DNA from: an uncultured bacterium
Lineage (GTDB): Bacteria > Cyanobacteriota > Vampirovibrionia > Gastranaerophilales > Gastranaerophilaceae
DNA length: 64,000 nt
Direction of reading: 5' to 3'
Assembly (NCBI GenBank): GCA_905216055.1
Contig: CAJMSH010000001.1
Span: forward strand, 62,001 to 126,000
In this document: positions 8,452 to 16,185 of the stretch, in pieces
Layout of the letters: the number at the start of each line of letters is the position of its first letter
How positions within the stretch are numbered: the stretch's first letter is position 1
Program-made: the position numbers and the translations under genes
Notes under the pieces: model-generated
What the model was told of the DNA's origin: nothing
Databases searched by the model: none
The model's input: the letters and a program-made list of their open reading frames with translations, nothing else

Positions 8452-8850
8452 TTATTTCTTCTTATGATTTTTTTTATGTTTATTTTTTTTGTGTTTAGTA
8501 TTAACTTTTTGATTATTATTTATAAGAACAAGAACTTCATCTTCACCTGCCATTTTTAGATTGTTTCTTGCAATGCCTTCTAAACTTGACATTGATGAGA
8601 ATAATTTTATGTCTTGTTTAAGTTCTTGATTTTGGTTTTCAGCTTCGTCTCTTATCCTAGAAAGAGTGGAAATTTTAGCTCTGTAAGAAATTGCTTTTGA
8701 GATATTTAGTATTGCCCCAAATCCTATTTGAATAAGGCAGAATAAAAGTACAAGCGTTAAAAATGAATAATAAAAGCCTGTTTTGTTTTTTGATTTTCGA
8801 TGTAAAGAAGTTTGTATTTCTTCTTGTATTTCTTCAGAATTTTCAGCCAT
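8452..8850 (-). CDS. FtsB/DivIC-like septum formation protein
   Basis: 132 aa bitopic membrane protein: a short cytoplasmic N-terminus, one membrane segment (FYYSFLTLVLLFCLIQIGFG, about residues 27-46), a coiled coil (about 60-90, RIRDEAENQNQELKQDIKL) and the sequence SSLEGIARNNLKMAGEDEVLVLI, which matches the end of the DivIC/FtsB fold. These proteins bridge the divisome through FtsL and FtsQ/DivIB. The extreme Lys/His-rich tail (HKKNKHKKNHKKK) is unusual and may bind a polyanion or the cell wall. An FtsL-like gene is encoded at 12923. Confidence 0.8.
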   Translation of the reverse strand: MAENSEEIQEEIQTSLHRKSKNKTGFYYSFLTLVLLFCLIQIGFGAILNISKAISYRAKISTLSRIRDEAENQNQELKQDIKLFSSMSSLEGIARNNLKMAGEDEVLVLINNNQKVNTKHKKNKHKKNHKKK

Positions 8851-8911
8851 AAAACCTCACATCTGAATTATAAACAAAATAAGTTGTTAAAACAACAAAA
8901 TTAGAATAAAT

Positions 8912-9802
8912 TTACAATTTAAATTTTGCAGAAAAATTAAATTGGGTTGCATTGTTTCCTGTTTCTACGTAATATGTTTGTTTTGCACCAGCTTCTAAAA
9001 GCATTCTGTCTTTGTCTTTTTTCCCAAATGGGTTGAGAGAGAATACAAGTTCGGCAGATCTTCTGTTCCTTGTAACATCGGCTGTGAGAGTATTTTTTAA
9101 TGATACGTAATTGTTAAGCTTAAATTCAGGCGCGATTGAAATTGTGTTGTAATCCTGTGCGTAAGTTGTATTAAGTGATTTTTTTACAGACGAACTTAGT
9201 GCAAATTTGTCTTTTTCGTATTTCGTAAACAAACCGGCTTCTGATTCTAGCATTGCAATGTTATCTATTTCATTGTTATATAACGCTCCAAATGTAAAAT
9301 TCCCTTTTGTTTCTGAAGATCTTATATTGTTTGGTTCTATAAAATATTCATTTCCTTTATATTTTGATGCTTTTACAGGTTTTATTTGTGAAGATAAATC
9401 CAAGCCTTTAGTTTCTGAAATTTTTTGAGGTTGTTTTAAATTAAGAACAAAATTATTGTTTTCATCTTTCAGGTAAATTGCATTAGTATCCTCAATGTAT
9501 TGAGCATATCCTTTTAATACTGTTGCTCCGATTGTTGCGTTATCATCAATATCTTCAGGAATTAATGTAATTGCTTCATCTTCATTTTCTTCTTTAGAAG
9601 TTGCCGAATCATCAACATATTGAATATCATCTGTTTTTTCATCAGTTTTTTCATCAATTGTGTTGTCATCAGGTATTGAGTATATGAAAATATTTGGCAA
9701 AGGATTTTTTAATCCTGTTACGGGTTCCATTTTTTGGTTAATAGAGTACCCGGGACTTTGAATGCAAATTAATAATATTATTATTAAAGCCAATCTCTTC
9801 AT
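8912..9802 (-). CDS. secreted hypothetical protein, possible outer-membrane beta protein
   Basis: 296 aa with a signal peptide (MKRLALIIILLICIQSPGYS). An Asp/Glu/Thr-rich linker (about residues 50-90) is followed by a C-terminal half of alternating strands (TKGNFTFGALYNN, KFALSSSVKKSLNTT, NYVSLKNTLTADV, SAELVFSLNPFG, QFNFSAKFKL). It ends in a hydrophobic strand with a terminal Leu after Lys. That layout suits a periplasmic or outer-membrane beta structure. No family is recognised. Confidence 0.68.
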   Translation of the reverse strand: MKRLALIIILLICIQSPGYSINQKMEPVTGLKNPLPNIFIYSIPDDNTIDEKTDEKTDDIQYVDDSATSKEENEDEAITLIPEDIDDNATIGATVLKGYAQYIEDTNAIYLKDENNNFVLNLKQPQKISETKGLDLSSQIKPVKASKYKGNEYFIEPNNIRSSETKGNFTFGALYNNEIDNIAMLESEAGLFTKYEKDKFALSSSVKKSLNTTYAQDYNTISIAPEFKLNNYVSLKNTLTADVTRNRRSAELVFSLNPFGKKDKDRMLLEAGAKQTYYVETGNNATQFNFSAKFKL

Positions 9803-9958
9803 ACATATATTTTAGAAACTAAATAGCAACTAGTCAAATTTTAATAAGAATTATTTAATTATTGTCTTTTGAAATAAATGTACACGAACTCTTGATATCA
9901 AATTATGCCCGTGCTATTCTGTAAAAGCAAAAATATAAATAGAAACGAGGAAAATTTT

Positions 9959-11428
9959 ATGTCAGATGTAAGAGTTAGAATTGCTCCGTCTCCGAGCGGA
10001 AATTTACACATTGGTACAGCTAGAACTGCGTTATTTAATTATTTATTTGCTAAAAAAAATAACGGTAAATTTGTTTTAAGAATTGAAGATACTGACGCTG
10101 AACGTACAAGTCAGGCTTATATTGATAATATTTTTGACAGCTTGAAAGCATTGGGCTTGAATTGGGATGAAGGTCCTGATGTTGGTGGACCTTACGGTCC
10201 TTATACACAGTCAGAAAGATTTGATATTTACCCTAAATATGCTCAAATCCTTCTTGATAAAGGCTTTGCTTATGAATGCTTCTGTACTCCGGAAGAACTT
10301 GAAGAAGAAAAGAAACAAGCTGCTGAAAATAAAAAACCTTATGTTTATACAAAAAAATGCTTGAATTTAACTGAAGAAGAAAAAGCTAAATTGAGAGCTG
10401 AAGGCAGAAAACCTGCTTTGAGATTTAATATTGAAAAAGCTCAAAAAGCTTTCCACGATTCTTCAATTTTGAAATTTGACGATATGGTTAAAGGCGAATT
10501 GCACGTTGATACAAATCTTCTTGGAGATTTCGTTATTATGAAATCAAACGGAACTCCAACTTACAACTTCGCTGTTGTAATTGATGATATGTTGATGAAA
10601 ATTTCTCACGTTATCAGAGGTGAAGATCATATTTCAAATACATTTAAACAAATTTTGATATTTGAAGCTTTGGGTGCTGAAGTTCCTAAATTCGGACACT
10701 TGGGTATGATTTTGGCTCCTGACAGAAGCAAACTTTCAAAACGTCACGGTGCAACAGCTGTTTCTGAATTCGTTGAAAAAGGCTATTTGACAGATGCTTT
10801 AATTAACTTTGTTGCATTGTTGGGATGGTCACCTTCTGACGGTCAAGAAATTAAAACTGTTGATGAAATCGCAAAAGATTTCAGAATTAATGAAATATCT
10901 TCTTCAAATTCAATTTTTGAATACGATAAATTGAACTGGATGAACAGCCATTATATTAAAATGCTTTCTATTCCAGAATTGAAGGAAAAATTAAAACCGT
11001 ATTTGAAAAAATATGATTTGAGTGAATTAACAGATGCTCAATATACTCGTATGGTTGAAGTTACATACGAACCGTTGACTTTGTTATCTGATATTACAGA
11101 TGCTGTTCCGTATTTCTTCGGACAAGATGTTGAATATGATGAAAAAGCTAAAGAAACTTTGGATAAAGAAGTTTCTCAAGATGTTTTGAAAACATTTATG
11201 GAACAGGCTAAAGATTGGGAATGGACTGAAGAAAATCTTCATGAAAAATTGGAAGCCTTTAGAGGTTATTACAAAGAAAAAGGCGTAAAACCGAAAGTTA
11301 CTATGTGGGCAATCAGAGCTGCTGTTACTGGTAGAATTTGCGGTGCTGATATGACTGCTATACTTGCAATTATCGGTAAAGATAAAACATTCCACAGAGT
11401 TAAAGCTGCTATGAAGCAAGCTGTTTAA
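9959..11428 (+). CDS. gltX: glutamyl-tRNA synthetase
   Basis: 489 aa class Ic synthetase that charges tRNA-Glu, and in organisms with GatCAB also tRNA-Gln. The HIGH-type motif is PSPSGNLHIGTART (about residues 10-23) and the KMSKS-type motif is KLSKRHGA (about 240). The C-terminal helical anticodon-binding domain is complete. The start is the ATG at 9959 with GAGG about 9 bases upstream; an upstream in-frame ATG at 9905 would add a non-conserved extension. Followed by a strong terminator. Confidence 0.97.
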   Translation: MSDVRVRIAPSPSGNLHIGTARTALFNYLFAKKNNGKFVLRIEDTDAERTSQAYIDNIFDSLKALGLNWDEGPDVGGPYGPYTQSERFDIYPKYAQILLDKGFAYECFCTPEELEEEKKQAAENKKPYVYTKKCLNLTEEEKAKLRAEGRKPALRFNIEKAQKAFHDSSILKFDDMVKGELHVDTNLLGDFVIMKSNGTPTYNFAVVIDDMLMKISHVIRGEDHISNTFKQILIFEALGAEVPKFGHLGMILAPDRSKLSKRHGATAVSEFVEKGYLTDALINFVALLGWSPSDGQEIKTVDEIAKDFRINEISSSNSIFEYDKLNWMNSHYIKMLSIPELKEKLKPYLKKYDLSELTDAQYTRMVEVTYEPLTLLSDITDAVPYFFGQDVEYDEKAKETLDKEVSQDVLKTFMEQAKDWEWTEENLHEKLEAFRGYYKEKGVKPKVTMWAIRAAVTGRICGADMTAILAIIGKDKTFHRVKAAMKQAV

Positions 11429-11458
11429 TTTTAATAGTTAGTTATTTATTCTAAAAAA

Positions 11459-11491
11459 ACGAGTTTGATTAAAAAGTCAGACTCGTTTTTA
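11459..11491 (+). terminator. Rho-independent terminator after gltX
   Basis: ACGAGTTTGA (11459-11468) pairs with TCAGACTCGT (11477-11486, one G-T pair) and a T-rich run follows. Confidence 0.85.
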
Positions 11492-11599
11492 TTTTGTAAT
11501 AATTCGTTATATTTTAAAATTTTTATTAAAGATTTGTTTAATATTTGTCGTAAATTTTTATATATGTATTGCTAATGAATTATTATTTGGGGATTATAT

Positions 11600-11809
11600 A
11601 TGGTCGATATTTACATTACCTCTAATGAGATAAAAAAATATATTTTTATGATTGTATTGTTTAATGCAATTTTCCCGAGAGTATTGGAAGAAAGCGGGAT
11701 GATGATTAATATTGAAGATGCAGATGATAGTACGTATATTAAACGTATGGAATATTCTCATTTTATTGAGCGTTATGATTTTTACGGATTAAATCAAATA
11801 GCAAAATAA
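11600..11809 (+). CDS. small hypothetical protein
   Basis: 69 aa starting at ATG 11600, with GGGGA 6-7 bases upstream. The N-terminal part is hydrophobic (KKYIFMIVLFNAIF) and the rest is acidic and aromatic. No family is seen. The good ribosome binding site argues that it is translated. It ends just before the minus-strand reading frame ending at 11810. Confidence 0.5.
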   Translation: MVDIYITSNEIKKYIFMIVLFNAIFPRVLEESGMMINIEDADDSTYIKRMEYSHFIERYDFYGLNQIAK

Positions 11810-11950
11810 TTAAATTTCATCGCGTTTTTTATCGCTTTTTGTGATAATTAATTTGTCTGCTTCAATTGTATATTCTACTAAATCTGTTTCAGGGTTAACT
11901 TTTAGCAGTTCAAGAATTGTTTTATTCCCAACGTCTGCTCTTTTTATGCT
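11810..11950 (-). pseudogene. possible small gene without a normal start codon
   Basis: An open minus-strand frame encodes a protein-like sequence with a hydrophobic/charged pattern (KVNPETDLVEYTIEADKLI, then ITKSDKKRDEI). Upstream it runs to SIKRADVGNKTILELL and then to a stop at about 11960, with no ATG, GTG or TTG in frame. Either a rare start such as ATA is used or this is a truncated remnant. The size and look recall the 46-aa minus-strand gene at 38191. It lies head-to-head with rsmH. Confidence 0.3.
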
Positions 11951-11961
11951 AAAATTTTTTT

Positions 11962-12897
11962 ATGGAAGAATTTACTCATTATACGGTAATGAAAAATGAA
12001 GCTGTTGATGCGCTGGAATGCCAAAATGGTAAGATTTATGTTGATTGTACTCTTGGCGGTGGTGGTCATAGCGGATTAATATTGAGCAGAATTCAACCTG
12101 ATGGACGTCTTATTGCATTTGATGTTGATGAAGATGCGATTAAGGCTTCTTCTGAAAGATTAAAAGATTACAAAAACTTAACAATAGTTAAGGATTCTTA
12201 TACAAATATTAAAAAAGTTTTACATAACCTAGGAATTGAAAAAATTACAGGTGGAGTTTTGTTTGATTTGGGGGCATCTTATCATCAGTTCCACAAGGGA
12301 GAAAGAGGGTTTTCATTTTCTAAGGAAGCTCCTTTGGATATGAGATTTAATCAAGATGCTGATTTTTCTGCTTATGATGTCGTAAATTCTTACAGTGAGG
12401 AGGATTTAGTCAGAATTTTTTCCGAATACGGTGAAGAAAGATTTTCTAAAAGAATAGCAAAAAAAATTGTTGAACAAAGAAAGGTTAAAAAGCTTGAAAC
12501 AACTACAGAATTAGCTGATTTAATCGTAAATTGTACCCCTCATGTAAAATCGTCAATTCACCCTGCTACTCGGGTTTTTCAGGCAATAAGAATTGAAGTT
12601 AATCAAGAGTTAACAAATGTAAAAAATACTCTGAATGATGTGTTGGATTTGTTAGACTTTGGTGCTATAATAAGTGTGATAAGTTTTCACTCTTTAGAAG
12701 ATAGGTTAGTGAAACACTTGTTCAAGTATCACTCGCAAAGGTGCCATTGTGATAAGTCTCAAATGATTTGCCACTGTCCGCCTCCGATACTTGAATTAGT
12801 AAATAAAAAACCGATTCAGGCGAGTGAAGAGGAGATTAAAATTAATCCGCCGTCTAGAAGTGCCAAACTTAGAATTGCCAGATGTATAAGGCGCTAA
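11962..12897 (+). CDS. rsmH: 16S rRNA (cytosine-1402-N4)-methyltransferase
   Basis: 311 aa SAM-dependent RsmH (MraW). Motifs: HYTVMKNEAVDAL, the SAM loop VDCTLGGGGHSG (about residues 28-39), GVLFDLGASYHQFH, RGFSFSKEAPLDMR and the C-terminal ISFHSLEDRLVKH. It methylates N4 of C1402 in the ribosomal decoding centre. Its position before an FtsL-like gene is the classic start of the division and cell-wall cluster, but no ftsI or mur gene follows. An extended -10 (TGCTAAAAT) sits just upstream of the ATG, so the leader would be very short. Confidence 0.96.
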   Translation: MEEFTHYTVMKNEAVDALECQNGKIYVDCTLGGGGHSGLILSRIQPDGRLIAFDVDEDAIKASSERLKDYKNLTIVKDSYTNIKKVLHNLGIEKITGGVLFDLGASYHQFHKGERGFSFSKEAPLDMRFNQDADFSAYDVVNSYSEEDLVRIFSEYGEERFSKRIAKKIVEQRKVKKLETTTELADLIVNCTPHVKSSIHPATRVFQAIRIEVNQELTNVKNTLNDVLDLLDFGAIISVISFHSLEDRLVKHLFKYHSQRCHCDKSQMICHCPPPILELVNKKPIQASEEEIKINPPSRSAKLRIARCIRR

Positions 12898-12922
12898 TTA
12901 TTTTTAAAACTGGGGTATAGAA

Positions 12923-13393
12923 TTGAATACAGCAAGAGTAAGAACATCAGAATTAATAGTAACGGAAGAAAATTATACAAGTCAATCATATTCGGCAAAT
13001 CCGATAAAAGAAGATAATCAGGTTATAGAAGGTTATTTCCAAAAGGAGATTTCACAAAAAGCAATGGCTATAAGGAAGGTAAATAAAACTTTATGTGGTT
13101 TATTAGGTGTTGCAGTTTTAGTTGCATTCATCAGCTATTACTTTTCTATGTCTAATGAGTTGACTTTGAATAAATTGAGCCGTCAGATTTCTACTCTTAA
13201 TGAAGAAAATGCTGAATTACAAAATCAATTAGACAGATTAAAATCTTTCAATAATGTTGATAGCAAAATGATGCAGTATAATACTTTGCAAAAAGCTGCT
13301 AAAGTTATTGAAGTTCAGGCTGTTAATTCTGCGGTTCCTGTTGATAAACAACCTGAAAAAACTGCTTCTTTTAATTGGGCTATCGGATATTAG
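12923..13393 (+). CDS. FtsL-like cell division protein
   Basis: 156 aa bitopic protein: an N-terminal cytoplasmic tail of about 55 residues, one membrane segment (TLCGLLGVAVLVAFISYYF, about 55-73), then a periplasmic heptad-rich coiled coil (LNKLSRQISTLNEENAELQ, about 80-108). This layout and its place directly after rsmH are the hallmarks of FtsL, whose sequence is poorly conserved. It would pair with an FtsB/DivIC-like protein such as that at 8452. The start is TTG with GGGG about 9 bases upstream; no ATG fits. Confidence 0.7.
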   Translation: MNTARVRTSELIVTEENYTSQSYSANPIKEDNQVIEGYFQKEISQKAMAIRKVNKTLCGLLGVAVLVAFISYYFSMSNELTLNKLSRQISTLNEENAELQNQLDRLKSFNNVDSKMMQYNTLQKAAKVIEVQAVNSAVPVDKQPEKTASFNWAIGY

Positions 13394-13414
13394 TTATACT
13401 TTGGTTTGAATTTT

Positions 13415-13437
13415 TTCATACTAAAGTATGAATTTTT
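13415..13437 (+). terminator. short terminator-like hairpin after the FtsL-like gene
   Basis: TTCATAC (13415-13421) and GTATGAA (13426-13432) flank a TAAA loop and are followed by TTTTT. Confidence 0.5.
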
Positions 13438-13510
13438 GTAAAATTTATTAAAGTTTTTTCTTACATGTGCCGTATATATATTTGAAGGCATGTATGTAAG
13501 GAAAAATTTC

Positions 13511-14764
13511 ATGAAAAAAGAAGAGAATAAAAATGGCATTTCCCTCTTTTCTCAATCAGATTATATGATTGGGCAAGATCCTATTGAAGAAATTTTTGCA
13601 TTAAATTTAGGTGATTTTATGGCCGAAAATCTTATTTCTGAAGATTTGGCCCGTAAAATCGGTAATAATATAAAAGATAAAAAGGCCAGTCTTGTTGGTC
13701 AATTAAAAGAGCTTATTTCAATATATTCACTTAACAATACGCTTTGTGTGTTAAGTTTTGATGAATCTGCAGAGCATGCCATATATACATCAATTGCTGA
13801 ATCAATTAAGCAAATGTTAGAGATTGAAGCATGCCATGTTTATTTGGAAAAAGAAAACAAGCTTGAACTTGTCGGGTCAACAGCTTCTGCAGAACAGGAA
13901 TATTCAATAGATGAAAATTCTTTGCAAGGAAAAGCATTTTTGAATAAGGAAACTGCTTTTGATAAGGATTTAATTGTTGTTCCGATGTATTGCAATATCA
14001 AATCAACAGGGGTTATTGTTCTTGAATGTTCAAATGAGTTGAATAAAGAATATGTAGAGCTTGTTGAAAGTATCGCAGTTCTTTTTGCTACATCTGTTGC
14101 ATTACAGAAAACAATTGATGATGCAAACGCATTTATTGATGATGAACATTCAACTGTAGCTACTTTACAGCATATAAGAGCAGAGCTTACTGCATTAATC
14201 GGAGATTTATGTGATTATCAACAAAGTTTTGTAGAACATCTGGCTTATGCTGTTGATACAAAAGGTCAATACAGAGTTTCTCATTCTAAAAATACGGCAA
14301 AACTTGCAAGAGAAATTTGTCACAAACTTGGCTTGAACGAAAAAACAACAGATTTAATCTATTATGCGGCTTTGTTACAAAATATAGGTAAAATAACTTT
14401 ACCTGAATCAATTTTTGCATCAAGCGGAAAACTTTCTCCTGAAGAATTAAAACAAATTCAAGAGCATTCAAATGCAGGGGTTCATCTTTTGATGAACATA
14501 AACTTCTTGTCAGAAGTTGTTCCATATATTACTTATCAGAAAGAAAGATATGACGGTTCAGGAAAACCTGAAGGTTTGAAAGGTCAGTCTATACCGTTTG
14601 GTTCAAGAATTATTGCGGTAGCCGATGCTTATTGTGCTATGACATCTGACAGACCATATAGAAAGGCTATGTCTGTTGAAAAAGCTTTGGATATTATGAA
14701 ATCAGAAGCAGGTTCAAAATGGGATCCTGTTGTAATTAATGCACTTAGTGAAGTCGTAAAATAA
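13511..14764 (+). CDS. GAF plus degenerate HD-GYP domain protein
   Basis: 417 aa from the ATG at 13511 (Shine-Dalgarno AAGG about 9 bases upstream; the ATG at 13490 is an alternative). Residues about 75-205 look like a GAF sensor domain. The C-terminal part aligns with HD-GYP cyclic-di-GMP phosphodiesterases: the first His (VSHSKNTAKLA), EHSNAG and VADAYCAMTSDRPYRKA are kept. The metal and signature residues are altered: the AALLHDIGK consensus reads AALLQNIGK, the HHE site reads QKE, and GYP reads GKP. By family knowledge it should not hydrolyse c-di-GMP and may instead be a receptor or scaffold. Confidence 0.85.
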   Translation: MKKEENKNGISLFSQSDYMIGQDPIEEIFALNLGDFMAENLISEDLARKIGNNIKDKKASLVGQLKELISIYSLNNTLCVLSFDESAEHAIYTSIAESIKQMLEIEACHVYLEKENKLELVGSTASAEQEYSIDENSLQGKAFLNKETAFDKDLIVVPMYCNIKSTGVIVLECSNELNKEYVELVESIAVLFATSVALQKTIDDANAFIDDEHSTVATLQHIRAELTALIGDLCDYQQSFVEHLAYAVDTKGQYRVSHSKNTAKLAREICHKLGLNEKTTDLIYYAALLQNIGKITLPESIFASSGKLSPEELKQIQEHSNAGVHLLMNINFLSEVVPYITYQKERYDGSGKPEGLKGQSIPFGSRIIAVADAYCAMTSDRPYRKAMSVEKALDIMKSEAGSKWDPVVINALSEVVK

Positions 14765-14788
14765 TAATTTATATTTATATATATATTG

Positions 14789-14826
14789 AAAAGCCGCCTT
14801 TTTATATGGCGGCTTTGTTGTATTTT
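14789..14826 (+). terminator. Rho-independent terminator
   Basis: AAAAGCCGCC (14789-14798) pairs with GGCGGCTTT (14808-14816) and a T-rich run follows. It ends the HD-GYP-like gene. Confidence 0.85.
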
Positions 14827-14836
14827 TATTTTAAGA

Positions 14837-15130
14837 CTATTGAATTATGCTGAATGTTGTAATTTTATCTATTGCAATATTTAGCCAATCGTATTTAAAA
14901 CAAACATAGTCATTACATTTGCATTCATTATCTTCGCAAATGCAGTAATCGGATAATCTGCATACAAGTGCGTTTTCAAGTGTAATAAAATCATCATGAC
15001 ATTCTTCGCATCTGCCTTCAGGTTGGAATAAGTTCCCGTCGATTTTTAGGTGTGATGTAAAAATTGTAATTTTGTTAGTTCCGCTTTCTTCGATAATTTT
15101 ACCAATGGATTTTAAAAGATTTTTAGACAT
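14837..15130 (-). CDS. small cysteine-rich hypothetical protein
   Basis: 97 aa starting at ATG 15130 with a strong AAAGGAG Shine-Dalgarno sequence. The first half has strand-like segments (KITIFTSHLKIDGN). The middle holds eight Cys in the pattern CEEC, C, C-x-C and CKCNDYVC, enough for two metal sites. The last strand is NIAIDKITTFSI. A small beta-barrel with a metal-binding insertion is a possible reading, but no family is recognised. Confidence 0.65.
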   Translation of the reverse strand: MSKNLLKSIGKIIEESGTNKITIFTSHLKIDGNLFQPEGRCEECHDDFITLENALVCRLSDYCICEDNECKCNDYVCFKYDWLNIAIDKITTFSIIQ

Positions 15131-15206
15131 AAAATATCTCCTTTAATGTTTCACAAAAACAATATAAAGGATTTAAAGATTTTTGAAATTGCTCAATAGT
15201 ATATTG

Positions 15207-16028
15207 CTAAGGTTTAAACCCGGGAACTTTTGCTGAAATTTTTCTATAATCAGGCAGTTTGTCCATTGTAAGAATATACATTGATGGAGTTGCTCCATCT
15301 CCCTCGTTTGGGTACATGTTTGCATCTGAACATCCGCCATTAAGATATGACTCTAATGTGCATAGACCTTTTTTAGCTTCTTCAGGAAAAGTCCCGCTGA
15401 TATATGGAAATACATCTTTGTTGGAGTCTATACACTTGTTGACTAAATCTGCACTCATATCGCCGCATCCGACAGTAAATGAGTGTACATCTTTTCCCAT
15501 TCTGTTAGGGCCTTTTTTCCCGTTTGTGTCAACAACTACTTTAAAAGCATTTGGATCAACATCCACATTTAAAACCATGCCATCAGGAAGAGCGTAAAAA
15601 CAGCCGACTCCAGTTTTATTTATCATTCCAAAACCGTTTGAAACTTCATCTCCATAGTAATTATAACTTTTTTCAGGAACCCAGCTGCCGGTTGAAGCCC
15701 CTCCGTCAGCCATCATAACATATTTCATTTTTTGAGCAACTTCTGCAAAGGCTTCGCAGTTATTGTCCCCGTAGCCCAAACTTTCGATACAAGATGCAAT
15801 GTCAATTCCCTCACATCCTTCGTCAGCTTTAAAAAGATTTATAGCATTAGAAAAGTTTGAATACAATTTTTTGAATGCAACAACGTGTTGTTTATTCCTT
15901 GTTTCGTTAATTACAGAAGGTAATGTCATTGCTGCAACGACACCAATAATTCCTATCGTAATTAAGACTTCTGCAAGCGTAAAGGCTGTAGATATTTTCT
16001 TAAGTCTTTTTAATGATGACTTTGACAT
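15207..16028 (-). CDS. type IV pilin-like / pseudopilin protein
   Basis: 273 aa. A basic leader (KSSLKRLKKISTA) precedes the class III signal FTLAEVLITIGIIGVVAAM, with the invariant Glu5 and a hydrophobic helix. Cleavage would fall after Ala, not the usual Gly. The globular part has several Cys, likely paired outside the cytoplasm, and the segment VVDTNGKKGPNRMGKDVHSF. That segment recurs in the protein at 27762 (DTNGIDKGPNAYGHDLFFF). Such proteins are matured by prepilin peptidase and built into type IV pili or type II secretion pseudopili. ATG at 16028 with GAGGTGAG upstream. Confidence 0.88.
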   Translation of the reverse strand: MSKSSLKRLKKISTAFTLAEVLITIGIIGVVAAMTLPSVINETRNKQHVVAFKKLYSNFSNAINLFKADEGCEGIDIASCIESLGYGDNNCEAFAEVAQKMKYVMMADGGASTGSWVPEKSYNYYGDEVSNGFGMINKTGVGCFYALPDGMVLNVDVDPNAFKVVVDTNGKKGPNRMGKDVHSFTVGCGDMSADLVNKCIDSNKDVFPYISGTFPEEAKKGLCTLESYLNGGCSDANMYPNEGDGATPSMYILTMDKLPDYRKISAKVPGFKP

Positions 16029-16185
16029 TATTATATAAATCTCACCTCACATTTATTATATGCTATTTTTTTTGATATTTTCAATAATTGTTTGCGTTAC
16101 TTTTTGTTATAAATTAGTAAATTTTTTGTGTTTGTGTTACAATATAGTCAAGGGAATTAGACGAATTGAAGGGGAGAATTAATAT

